Shown here piece by piece: positions 1-9,200 of a DNA stretch of 64,000 nucleotides. Source of the DNA: Aquilaria yunnanensis (Eukaryota; Streptophyta; Magnoliopsida; Malvales; Thymelaeaceae). Numbering within the stretch: the first letter of the stretch is position 1; every line of letters starts with the position of its first letter. Position numbers and translations under genes: made by a program. The stretch spans positions 10,480,501 to 10,544,500 of the forward strand of contig CM077599.1 in the NCBI GenBank assembly GCA_039654915.1, written 5' to 3'. The notes beneath the pieces were generated by a model. It saw only the letters and a program-made list of their open reading frames with translations, was not told the DNA's origin and did not search any database.

Positions 1-820
1 CTCATTTTAGATTGCATGATTAGCCCTTTCCTGGAATGATATACTTTATATTCTCCATGTTCAATCAAAATCATCCAGCCCTTCTCTTGGAGTTGTCCTA
101 TACTCAACAGGCTATTCACAAGCTCAGGAATGAAAAAAACATTTGTGATTACCTGTGTGTATCCATTCATTTGTAACCGGATATTTCCTCTCCCCATGAC
201 CTTCATTCTGGTGTTATTTCCAAGCTTCACAGTTTGCCTGAAACTTTCATCCAACTCAGAGAATCATGCTTTGTTTCCATTCATATGGTTGTTGCAGCCG
301 GAATCAAGGAACCACAGTTCTTCATTCTTGACTTAATTTAGTTCAATGTAGGACATCAACAATAGCTCATCTTCTTCGATGTAGTTGGCCTATCTTTCCC
401 AGTCTGGACATTTCTCTCCCTTTAGCTCGAAATGCTCCACGTCTTCAACCTCTGCCAAGTCTCTCTTCATGTGTGATTTTCAGAACTTGCTCTTCCTCAT
501 TGTGACTACTCATTTGTTGCTCGTGAACAAGTAGGCTATTTCACAAGTCATCAATGCTTATTGCCTCTAAATCATTTGACTCTTCAATCGAACACACCAC
601 ATAATTAAACTTAGAGGTCATGGATCTCAAGATCTTCTTGGTAAATGGTTGTCTGGCTCATTTTCTCACCATGAGCCCTCATCTTGTTGGCTATAGTGAG
701 TGTTCGGGCAAAATAGCCATCAACACTCTCTCCTTCCTTAATGTGGAGTGTTTCGAAATCCCATTGAAATGCTTGCAACTGATGGCGATGATTCGTTTGC
801 ATCGTTCGCAATTGTCCAAC
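1..820 (-). pseudogene. Ty1/copia retrotransposon remnant (gag to protease), decayed
   Basis: Read on the minus strand, 811-611 gives a UBN2-type copia gag stretch with FETLHIKEGESVDGYFART and then IANKMRAHGEK, the usual gag core. Further along (about 330-1) comes WFLDSGCNNHM, the protease active site D-S-G followed by the conserved C-x-N-H-M, then the pre-integrase stretch containing MGRGNIRLQMNG and LLSIGQLQEKGW. The order gag, protease, pre-integrase is that of a copia polyprotein; integrase and reverse transcriptase would lie beyond the left edge. Several in-frame stops are visible (for example just before the DSG and inside the stretch that follows it) and the gag N-terminal half is missing beyond about 830. 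It is therefore a dead fragment. No LTR was found inside the window. Confidence 0.85.
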
Positions 821-829
821 ACGACCGGT

Positions 830-2213
830 CTTGCTTTTTGTCCATGGCGGAGCTCGGAACCTGTTTGATTGGCCTCCGTTCTCTGAATCTTCGAATCCCT
901 CAATTGTCTGCGTCTCCTCCTACCACCGCTCTGTTTCTTCCTCCTACCATCGCTGCAAAGCATATGGCCGCTGTCCTATGCGACGCCTCCAAGAAAATAA
1001 CCTTTTGAGGTGTCAATCATTATCAAATCTTCGTCTTGTTGCTTGCTCTGATCCCATGATCAGTCCCATAAAACCAATCAATTAGAGCTTTCTTCAACCT
1101 CTCGATCTTCGTCACTTCTTGAGGATTGAATAGAGAAGAAACACAGTCGAATTTTTGGACACAGAATGAGAGCTCGACGATGCTCAACACCACCAATTTC
1201 CTCCCTCTCTTTCAATTCAACTTCCTGGCTTTTCCTCCCGGCAGAAGCGGCTCGAGTTCGCGCCGAGAGCTTGCAAAAAGCGATGGCTTCAATAAAGATC
1301 AAAGGAGAGATCAAAGAATGCAACCGTGCGAATCCAGATCTTAATCTCTGGGGCTGGTAAGTGTAGGTTTTCGAAAAATGGGTAACACAACTGCAGGTTA
1401 CCTCAAACTTTAAGGGGGTTTTGATAATTTTCCCTTAAAAATATTATTTTCCATTTACAAAAATAAAAATTGATAATTGTAAAGTATCATTTCAATTGTA
1501 AAAAAATACCATACAGATTAAAATTACTGAAAAAAAGATATCATAATGTTTAAATTAAAATTTAAAAAATTACTATTAAACTATATATGTATTAAAAAGA
1601 TAGAGGTCAAAGTATATACTTTTTAAATAAATAAAATAAAATATTATTTCACCTAAATTTTAGGGGTAAATTATAATTAACCCTTCCATTAATCATCATG
1701 TTATCCTGGTTCTCATGAGCGAATTGGGGAGAAAAAAGAAACCAATGTGTTTGTTTTTTATTTGCTAAGAGTAATACCAATTGCAAAATTTTTTCTTTGT
1801 TCAATTAATGAAACCATTCTTGATTGTCTTGGCATTTTCTTAGAGAATAAAATCGGCTAGGTTGAAGCCTTTGAATGATTACAGAAAATCAATAGTTAAA
1901 ACAAAAATGAATTATGAAACTGTAAAAGGGAAACAAAATAGAGAAAGTAACAAAATTTTTACTTTTAATAAATGATTACTCTATACAATATTATCTTTCA
2001 AATAAAATTAATTTTAAAAAATATAAATATAAAAATAAAATATTATGAATAAGTTAGTTTGAATTAGAACGAACCGAATGTAAAATTTGATTGTTTAAAG
2101 TGTGCATTTGATTGAAAACAAGAAAAACCACTTGCCTCCACATAGACACATGTCGTGAGATCACAAGTATACGATACATTTCATTTTTTATTTGTCAAAC
2201 GAAAGTCCTTAAA
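830..2213. other. Intergenic stretch, mostly AT-rich
   Basis: From 830 to about 1370 the sequence has mixed composition with short ORFs on both strands, none recognisable. After that it is AT-rich. About 1395-1690 resembles the small element at 39.98-40.38 kb: both share a block around the word ataccatacagatt, then ttaaattactga-like sequence and a rightmost 'aggggtaaattataatt' type end, so this is probably a decayed copy of the same non-autonomous element. Nothing else is supported. Confidence 0.4.
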
Positions 2214-2222
2214 AAAAAAAAA

Positions 2223-3106
2223 GGCCTAAATGCGTGGTTGGTCCCTCAACTTTGTAAACTCGCACGAGTTAGTTCCTTAACTTTGACTCATAATGACTTA
2301 GTCCTCCAACTTTGGTAAACAATGCGCCTTAGTCCTCGAACTTTGATAATCGGTGCGAGTTAGACCATAGGTTGATTGAAAACGCACACGTGTTGTCATG
2401 TGACAATGACGCCGGCAAAGCGGTTCTTTGTGCTGGGAAATTGGAACCGGCGAGAAAACGTCGGCAGATGTTGTTGAAGACAAGGAAGGAAGGCCGGCGA
2501 TGGATTCGGGAGACCAAAGGTGGAACATTCTTCCTCTTAGCGTCCACCGCCTGATTTTGCAACCTGCTCGGCGAAAATCACTAGACAAATCACCATCTGG
2601 CCCACGAAAACTGTTAGTCATTCATCTCGGCGGAGCTCCAATGGTAAGGATGGGCTTGGGAGCCCGACGGTGCACAGGACGACATCGAGCCAATGGCGAG
2701 GATGGATTCGAAGGGACAACAATGAGCCGACGATGAGAATTCAGAGGCAACAACGAGGACAAGTGCAATGGCTAGGGGTTTGATGGCAAGCTGGTGGATT
2801 TGACCGTGATGACTGGGAGACGGCGAATTTGACGGCTAAGAGGGCGAATTTGAAGGTGGATTATTAAATTTGGCTTCATATCATTTTGAGATTGGATTTA
2901 GGGTTTGGTTCAACGAAGAGAGAACAATGGTGTGAAGAGTAGAAAGCTGACGGCGTCGAGGAACAAACGCCATCTGCAACGGTAGCCCAATCAGGACTAA
3001 CTCGCTATATTTTGCAAAGCTTAGGGACTAAGTAGCACCGAGTCATTCATAAAGGACTAACTCGCTTGAGTTGACAAAGTTAAGGGGCCAAATGCGCATT
3101 TTGGCC
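2223..3106. mobile_element. Non-autonomous MULE-type element (MULE-1), 884 bp
   Basis: Long imperfect terminal inverted repeats: the left end begins GGCCTAAATGCG and carries repeated phrases such as TTAGTCC..CAACTTTG; the right end, reverse-complemented, begins GGCCAAAATGCG and carries the same phrases for over 100 bases. The element is bordered by A runs on both sides (12 A on the left, 10 on the right), compatible with the 9-bp target duplication of Mutator-like elements. The interior (about 2400-2950) is GC-richer than its surroundings and has open frames on both strands, but no protein was recognised and no transposase is present. The word cacatg/cacgtgttgtca just inside the left TIR is shared with the element at 5954-6725, so the two belong to one family. 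Confidence 0.75.
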
Positions 3107-3116
3107 AAAAAAAAAA

Positions 3117-5944
3117 GGTCTCTTAGTCTTTCCATGCATGATGATATTTTTGACTTTTATACGCAAGCTGAAAAGCTGTGTGGCATCAAATAAAGTCAAT
3201 GAATAATGATCATTTACTTAAATAAGTAATCGTTTGTACAAGAAAAAAATTATAATTCCTATTACAAGTTGATCCTTACCCTTCATTTTATTGCATTAAG
3301 TCTCAAACCGTTATAATACATTTGTGTTGGTATATAATCATATACAAAATTTATTAACTATAAAAAAATTACGATAGATTTTAAATTTATTATAAAACAG
3401 TTATAAAACAATTTAAATGCGTTAATTCTCATATAATTATCTAAATATCTAGTATCAACTTTCTAAATTTTAATTTGAATTGTTCTATCACTGTTTGCTC
3501 ATAAATTTGATAATTATTTCCTATAAACTCAGTATATGTTAGTATTTTTTAAAATGAATCTTTTAAATTATCAATTTTCTCTTTATAAATCAATTTTTTT
3601 TATCAACTCAGTCTTGTATATTGCTAGAGACAAATAAACAACTAATTATAAGTTTATAACCAATATAGCACTCAATAAAGATTAAAAACCAATTTACAAG
3701 AAAATTTTAAAATTTGAGACAAGTGGTGCTTTTTACCCCAACTTATCAGTTGCATAGAGCCGTGTCGTTGTATTGCATGATTTGCTGTGCCTCTTTTCAT
3801 TCATGTATCATTAAATGAATATATAGATAACTTCAAAGTGAAATTAAAAAATAGTAACATAAGAACAGAGCATTACAAAGCCCTAGCCGCACTTCCCAAG
3901 CCCTCCATCGTCCTTCTCATCTATTCTCTGCATGTCCGACTAGTTAGTGGCAGGTGCATGTATTATATATGAGGCTCTATGGATCACCATTTTTTTAGAA
4001 TGATGTTTATAAGAAATATATAATTAAGTAATTGAATTACTTTTAATTTTTTAGTGGATCCTCATAAATTTTATAATATCTATTAAAATAAAAAAAAACA
4101 TACCATTCTTATCCCAAAAAAAACATAAAATAGGTCAATCTCTTCTCTTAATTGATAATTAGAATAATGATAGAAGACATATACTAGGTCTTTAACTGTC
4201 ATACATTTTCTTATCTGAACCTTAAGCTTTTTCTGTCAGTTTCTTCTTCTTTTTTTTTTTTTCTAATTCAAATATATGGAAAAAAAATAATAGAATTAGT
4301 TGGTTACAAAATGAAGTACATAAGCCAAGTGAGAAGAAAGGTATAAGTTTAAGGGCTAAATAGGACTTTTGTCTCTTCCATTTTATACTAAAGAATATTT
4401 AGCTCTTCTTATTCATATGTTAGATATTTTTCAAGTTGTTTGAGCAATGGAAAAAAAAAATGCTAAATCAAGTATTTTTCATATTTTGTTCTAAGAAAAC
4501 ATTTTTTAATCATCATATTATAGTATTTACAAATTTATAAGTTTTATTATTTAATATTAGGGTTTAATAATTGTATATGTATATGAATCTCCCTTAATAG
4601 AAATTATGGATATGCTATTTGCGGTCAGCCTTAAGTCCAAATCTAAACCTGGTCGGTTAATGTTTCATCATTATTCCACCTTAATCATCACCCTCATCGC
4701 TTATCTTTTCACCATTTTTTCCTCTAACAAAAATTTTTCACCAACGTTGGCACAAGTACAATTGGTTCATCCACCACTTTTATGGCAAATAGATCTAAGT
4801 GGTACCTTGTTTTGAAGGTGGTAGCTATGGATAGAATTATAATGACATTGAGGACTGAAAGTAAAAGAGATATACGTGGTAGGACATTTTTGAATAATGA
4901 ATCTTGTGATAGTGTTATTTTGTTTTTAAATTTTTTCAAGTCATCATCTAAGTTATATGCTTAGATAGTTTTATTAGTCCAATCACATGTTGATTTGTTA
5001 GTGTGTTCGTTAATTTGTTTTTCTATTTGTATTCTTGATCTATATTTATCAATACATATACTTGGATGTCAAATATTCTTGGTCTATATTCATCACATTA
5101 CGAGGTCTAAAAACTGCTAAGAATTTCAAATATTATTTGTAATGACGACGAGAAAATCAAATATTTGAGCTAGTTGTGATTTTGTTTATCATTTTTTTTA
5201 TCTTTCATTATGTGTCCTTTATGCATTGATTCATAATTTTTTTTTTACCTTCGGATAATACAAAATCCCTACCGAGTTTTCCCAAACCTACAATTGCATA
5301 ATCTTATTTTGTAAAGAAGATATTATTACCCCTTGATCTTATGACTTATGAAATTCACAGTCATACCATTATCGTTCATTTTAGATCTTAAAAATCTGAT
5401 AATCAAGTACTCGAATGACAAATAAAAAGTACTGTTGACCAAAAAGACATTTAGCCAAACACAAATGATTGAATATGATCTTATAACAATAAAAAAAAAA
5501 AGGGTCTGATAAGATGATTTACTAATGACAATTACATTTCTAGATTCTAAAAAACTCCAAATTCAAACCTATGTGATTAGTTAAACACTCTTTCTAGTCA
5601 ATGACATTTTCAATTTGACATTCGGTTAATAAGTTTTAAATAACCAAAATGAATAACATGAGTGTAATTGCAGGTTTGAAAATCCAAGGAGATAATACGG
5701 GTGTAATGGTAAGGGACAACTGTGAGTGAGAGCCCTCGAGGGGGTTTTCTAGTTTCACCTTTATCATTGTATGTAAATCCACATACTATTCTCAGAGTAT
5801 TTAACCTTCGGTTAGGGGAAAAATAAAAAGAAAATAGTTAGAAGTCGTCAATCTACCACGTGTCAGATTCTTAGCCATAGTTTTTAAATCATTTTCGGTC
5901 TCTTATTTTTCTCACATCGAAGGCGAAATATATACTGTACTATG
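3117..5944. other. AT-rich intergenic region, no gene seen
   Basis: About 2.8 kb of AT-rich sequence with homopolymer runs. Short open frames at 3787-3972 and 4606-4815 have no recognisable family and no codon-like composition. A CACGTG (G-box core) occurs near 5860, upstream of the MULE insertion and about 1.1 kb before the TSP9 start codon. No other feature is supported. Confidence 0.5.
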
Positions 5945-5953
5945 AAAAAAAAA

Positions 5954-6725
5954 GGCTTAAATACCCCACCAGTCCCTTAACTTGACCAACTCACACAAGT
6001 TGGTCCCTCAACCAGAAATCGTTCTGTGTTAGTCCTGAAACTTGGCAAAACGTGTTAAGTTAGTCCCTGATGCGAGTTAACACGGCACATGTTGTCAAAT
6101 ACCATAACGGCGTCACTTTCCCTCATTTTCTTTCTACCCTGAGTCATGTACTTGTGTGTGGCGGGAATGTTAAATGGTCTCCCGCGTTGTCTCCGTCTCT
6201 CTACTCTCTTTTTATCGCCATTATTGCTTTGCTCCTATCTCCCCAGAAAATGCAAGCCGCCGCGTTTTCCATCTCCTCGCCCTTGAAGCTTCCGCCGTTG
6301 AAGCTGCGTCGACCGGCTCCCTTGCTCCCTAGATTCGATCCCATACATCTCTCTTCTTCTCCCAAACACACCGATCTCTCCGCTTCTCATAATGTCCGTT
6401 CGCGTCCTGCGCTTCCCCGGCGGCCCTGGTCGTCCTTTTCCTTCGCCTCTCAGCCCGTGGACGTTGGTTCCTTCGACGGACTCTTTTGAGGTCAAAGCTA
6501 CTGCTGCGGAAACGTCCAATGAAGGGAAGAGAACAAGAGCTTCTCTTTTAAAAGACGGAAAATAGACTCAGTTACCCTACGTGATCCCATGTGCCATTCT
6601 GACTCACCCCAGGGACTAACTTAACACATTTTGCCAAGTTTCGGGACTAACACTGAACGATTTCTGGTTGAGGGACCAACTCGTTCGAGTTGGTCAAGTT
6701 AAGGGACCGGTGTGGTATTTAAGCC
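5954..6725. mobile_element. Pack-MULE-like element (MULE-2), 772 bp, with captured exon
   Basis: Terminal inverted repeats of roughly 118 bp start GGCTTAAATACC at both ends, with about 8 mismatches by my alignment. Exactly nine A residues flank each side (5945-5953 and 6726-6734), as expected for a 9-bp MULE target duplication. Between the TIRs lies GC-rich sequence with an ORF on the plus strand (ATG at 6250) unlike the flanking DNA. No transposase is present, so it is non-autonomous. It lies about 250 bp upstream of the TSP9 start codon, inside that gene's proximal upstream region. TIR phrases such as AGTCCCTTAACTTG are shared in type with the element at 2223-3106. Confidence 0.85.
6250..6570 (+). 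pseudogene. Captured gene fragment: plastid transit-peptide-like exon, possibly of a PEP/phosphate translocator
   Basis: Inside MULE-2 an ORF starts at ATG 6250 and runs 79 codons to a TGA at 6487-6489. It begins MQAAAFSISSPLKLPPLKLR and is rich in Ser, Pro, Arg and Leu with few acidic residues, as in chloroplast transit peptides. In the next frame, directly after, the sequence reads SFEVKATAAETSNEG and then SLLKDG, resembling the junction between transit peptide and mature part in plastid phosphate translocators. The MQ(S)AA start and the SLLK-like stretch recall the PPT (phosphoenolpyruvate/phosphate translocator) family, but this is from memory and unverified. The frame break and the lack of any membrane domain show that it is a fragment, not a working transporter. 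Confidence 0.5.
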
Positions 6726-6784
6726 AAAAAAAAACTAAAATGATTTTATTCCAAAAGAAAAGAAAAGAAAACGGTGAGAAAGAG

Positions 6785-6973
6785 GATAAGAAGCTTGTGG
6801 AGAGCTCGTGAGCGACATACGAGCTCCCCATCTCTTCAGATTCTCAAAAATGGATCCGACGGCTGAGATTCACCCCAGACATCCTCCCCACAGATTCAGG
6901 AATATAATCCTCACCCCGCTGTCCTGTTCCACACTATCTTGAGCTCCACGGTTGTATACCGGAAGAAATTGAA
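6785..6973 (+). promoter_or_regulatory. TSP9 upstream region with I-box-like GATAAG and a short uORF
   Basis: Between MULE-2 and the TSP9 ATG there are only about 250 bp. GATAAG at about 6785 fits the I-box core of light-regulated plant promoters. An upstream ORF begins at ATG 6850 and ends with TGA at 6940-6942 (30 codons), 31 bases before the main ATG; if the transcript starts upstream of 6850 it could reduce translation of the main frame. The transcription start is not determined, and no TATA box is clear. Confidence 0.35.
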
Positions 6974-7249
6974 ATGGCTTCTCTGATGTCTTTCGCCCCT
7001 TCCACCACCAGGGTTTTCGCTGTGACGGCGGCGAAAGGCGCCAGCGGCGGCAAGGAAGAGAAGGGGTTGCTTGATTGGGTTCTGGGCAACCTGCAGAAGG
7101 AGGACCAGTTCTACGAGACTGACCCGATTCTGAAGAAGGTGGAGGAGAAGAACAGCAGCAGCGGGGGAACCGCCTCCGGGCGCAAGAACTCCGTTGCCGT
7201 TCCCGTGAAGAAGAAAGGCGGATTCGGAGGGCTCTTCGCCAAGAACTGA
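6974..7249 (+). CDS. TSP9: Thylakoid soluble phosphoprotein TSP9
   Basis: Complete single-exon frame of 91 residues. TSP9 is a small plant-specific, largely disordered protein associated with the thylakoid membrane; it is phosphorylated in a light- and redox-dependent way and is linked to light-harvesting complex II and photosystem supercomplexes. Features seen: an N-terminal Ser/Thr/Ala/Arg stretch (about 1-20) like a short transit peptide; a Lys/Gly-rich segment; the conserved core [20 protein letters not shown] (about 33-52) followed by PILKKVEEK; a Ser/Gly/Thr-rich linker; and a basic, glycine-rich C-terminus ending [13 protein letters not shown]. Length agrees with the family. The start is the first ATG of the frame. 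The coding region is clearly GC-richer than the surroundings and shows no lesion. A MULE sits just upstream. Confidence 0.87.
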   Translation: MASLMSFAPSTTRVFAVTAAKGASGGKEEKGLLDWVLGNLQKEDQFYETDPILKKVEEKNSSSGGTASGRKNSVAVPVKKKGGFGGLFAKN

Positions 7250-9150
7250 TAGGGATAAGTAAGTCAAGTCTCTCTCTGTTCCTACGCTTTTCTTGATTTA
7301 TATAAGGAAATGTTAACTTGAGCTGGAATGTATCATCTTCCAATGCCATATACTCTCCTGAAATTATGGAATCATTAATTTTTAAATCCAGATTTATTAT
7401 TGTTTCTTATTATCATGATTGCTCAGTCGATCGAGACTTCAACTGACCTTGGATTTGAGATATTCTGGTAGCCTTTTCTGTCGCATCCCCTCGGCTTTTT
7501 CTTGGTTGGTTGTATTACTATGGATTCGATAAAAATACTTTCTGTTCTGCCTTAAGCAAAAAGACTCTAGTCGATAATTCTCCTCTTCATTTTTGAAGAA
7601 TCCGTACTAAGAAATTACTGGCTATGAGATGGTTTGTTTGTCCAACTGTTGATCCGTTCAGTAATCAATTGTATTGCATTGAATGACCAAGCTTACTGTA
7701 ATTGAGGCTCGGCTTCGAGCCGAATTACATGAGCTTGCTTGAATGGCAAGGAACACTATCATCTGATGGATGCCAATAGATCTTTCTTTGATTGGGTATG
7801 ATTTAGCGATGGAAAACAGCACTGAGCTATAGCTTTCTTCCCCCAATTCAGCAGGGAAACATACCGCAATTATCAACCCTTCGTACCTTATAGATATCGC
7901 AGACTTCCAACGATAAGTATGCTGTTGCATCAAAATCTAAGAAATGTGGTTCAATTCAACCAATATGCTCTTTGAAAATCTGAACCGAGCTCCTTATACA
8001 GTGATAGACCGACGCTTGCTGTCTTTGCTTGCTTGGAAATATCAGCCAATTCATTTTTCAGTTTCTTGATCAACCAATCCTCCACAATTGTTACTGAAAA
8101 CAGTCTAAAAGCGCTTCTATACACCTCCATTTGCTCCTCTGTCAGGCCCTTATATAAATGAGAATGTTTTTCCATCATCAAGCTCAAGCATAGCCTTTTC
8201 TAGCGTGGGAAGCTTGTGATCCTGATCCATTGATGAGCTACACTAGAAAAATATTTTTCTCAAGTTTAAACCTCACATAATTTCTTACCTTTACTTGAGG
8301 AGATTCATAATTCGGAAAACCAAGGATTTTGTAAACATTTACATCAGCGAAATCCAGCCAATAAACAGTAATCAAGTAACAGAGATGAATTAGCCACTTC
8401 AAATAACCATTGTCACAAATAGTTGCCTGAGCTCACGTGTGTAACCCAGCCTAGATGTCGTTTCGCTGGGGGCACTGAGCTTCCCTTTAGTAGAATCTCA
8501 GGGCTCAGATTTGAGTACAATAAGAGTAGAAGAAGCAAAGCAAAAATTAAGGTTCGAGAATTGAACCTACAATATATAGTTGACGTCGGCTGTTTTGTCA
8601 ACCGCTGAAACTAATCACTGTAATCCACATCGCTGAGTCAAATTTCCAAATCTCTTCTATCCCCGACTCCCTGTCGCTCTTCCATATTGTATCAAAACAA
8701 AAGCCAGAGCACCATGTACCCATCACAATCTACTTGTTACAACAACCAGATACAGGCTCAAATTGGCATCTGGAAGTCGCTGGGAAATAAAGCTTAACCC
8801 ACCGAATGGTAATTACCAACACTAAAATACATGCACATAAAATTTCCAATCGTGAGCTTCAAACTTCCAGAGGGCTACAGGATAGCCTCTACTGATTTCT
8901 CTGGTACCAAAATCACCAAACGCCAGTTAATTTTACTGCACTATGATATTGACATAGCCAGTACTGGTATACTCTTCATGTCATCAAGACATTTAATCAA
9001 TCCAACTGGTTACCTTGAAACAAATTTGCACCTCATGAATTGCTAGGACATAACAAATTGACAACAGTCAACTTAATGATGATCATTAATGTACAAGTAG
9101 CTATGGTGAATGATAAAGAGAATTGCTGCCAGAATCTTGTGCTAAAATCC
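7250..9150. other. Downstream of TSP9: 3' region and unexplained sequence
   Basis: The TSP9 3' untranslated region presumably occupies the first few hundred bases. The remainder has ordinary composition. On the minus strand 8187-7951 is an open frame of 78 codons (see its own entry). No other gene is supported from 8190 to 9150, although this is where a 3' untranslated region of the minus-strand bromodomain/transposase gene would fall. Confidence 0.4.
7951..8235 (-). pseudogene. Unrecognised protein fragment, possibly a 3' exon
   Basis: The minus-strand frame 8187-7951 has protein-like composition: GLTEEQMEVYRSAFRLF, then VTIVEDWLIKKLKNELADI and a Lys/Ala-rich end, suggesting two amphipathic helices. 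Directly upstream, in another frame, ATG at about 8232 gives MDQDHKLPTLEKAMLELDDGK, and the two overlap in sense only if a one-base shift occurred near 8165. This looks like one small protein broken by a frameshift. I do not recognise the family and assign no function. It is on the same strand as the bromodomain/Transposase_24 gene but probably unrelated to it. Confidence 0.3.
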
Positions 9151-9200
9151 AAATCAAATAGGGAATTCAAATAAGAAAGTCATAATCAGAAAAATTACCT

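Noticed and set aside
2298..2736. Open frames of about 100 codons on both strands in MULE-1
   Set aside because: Neither has a recognised domain; they reflect the GC-rich filler. A captured gene is possible but not supported.
6870..7349. Minus-strand frames of 118 and 159 codons opposite TSP9
   Set aside because: They are antisense shadows of the GC-rich TSP9 coding region.
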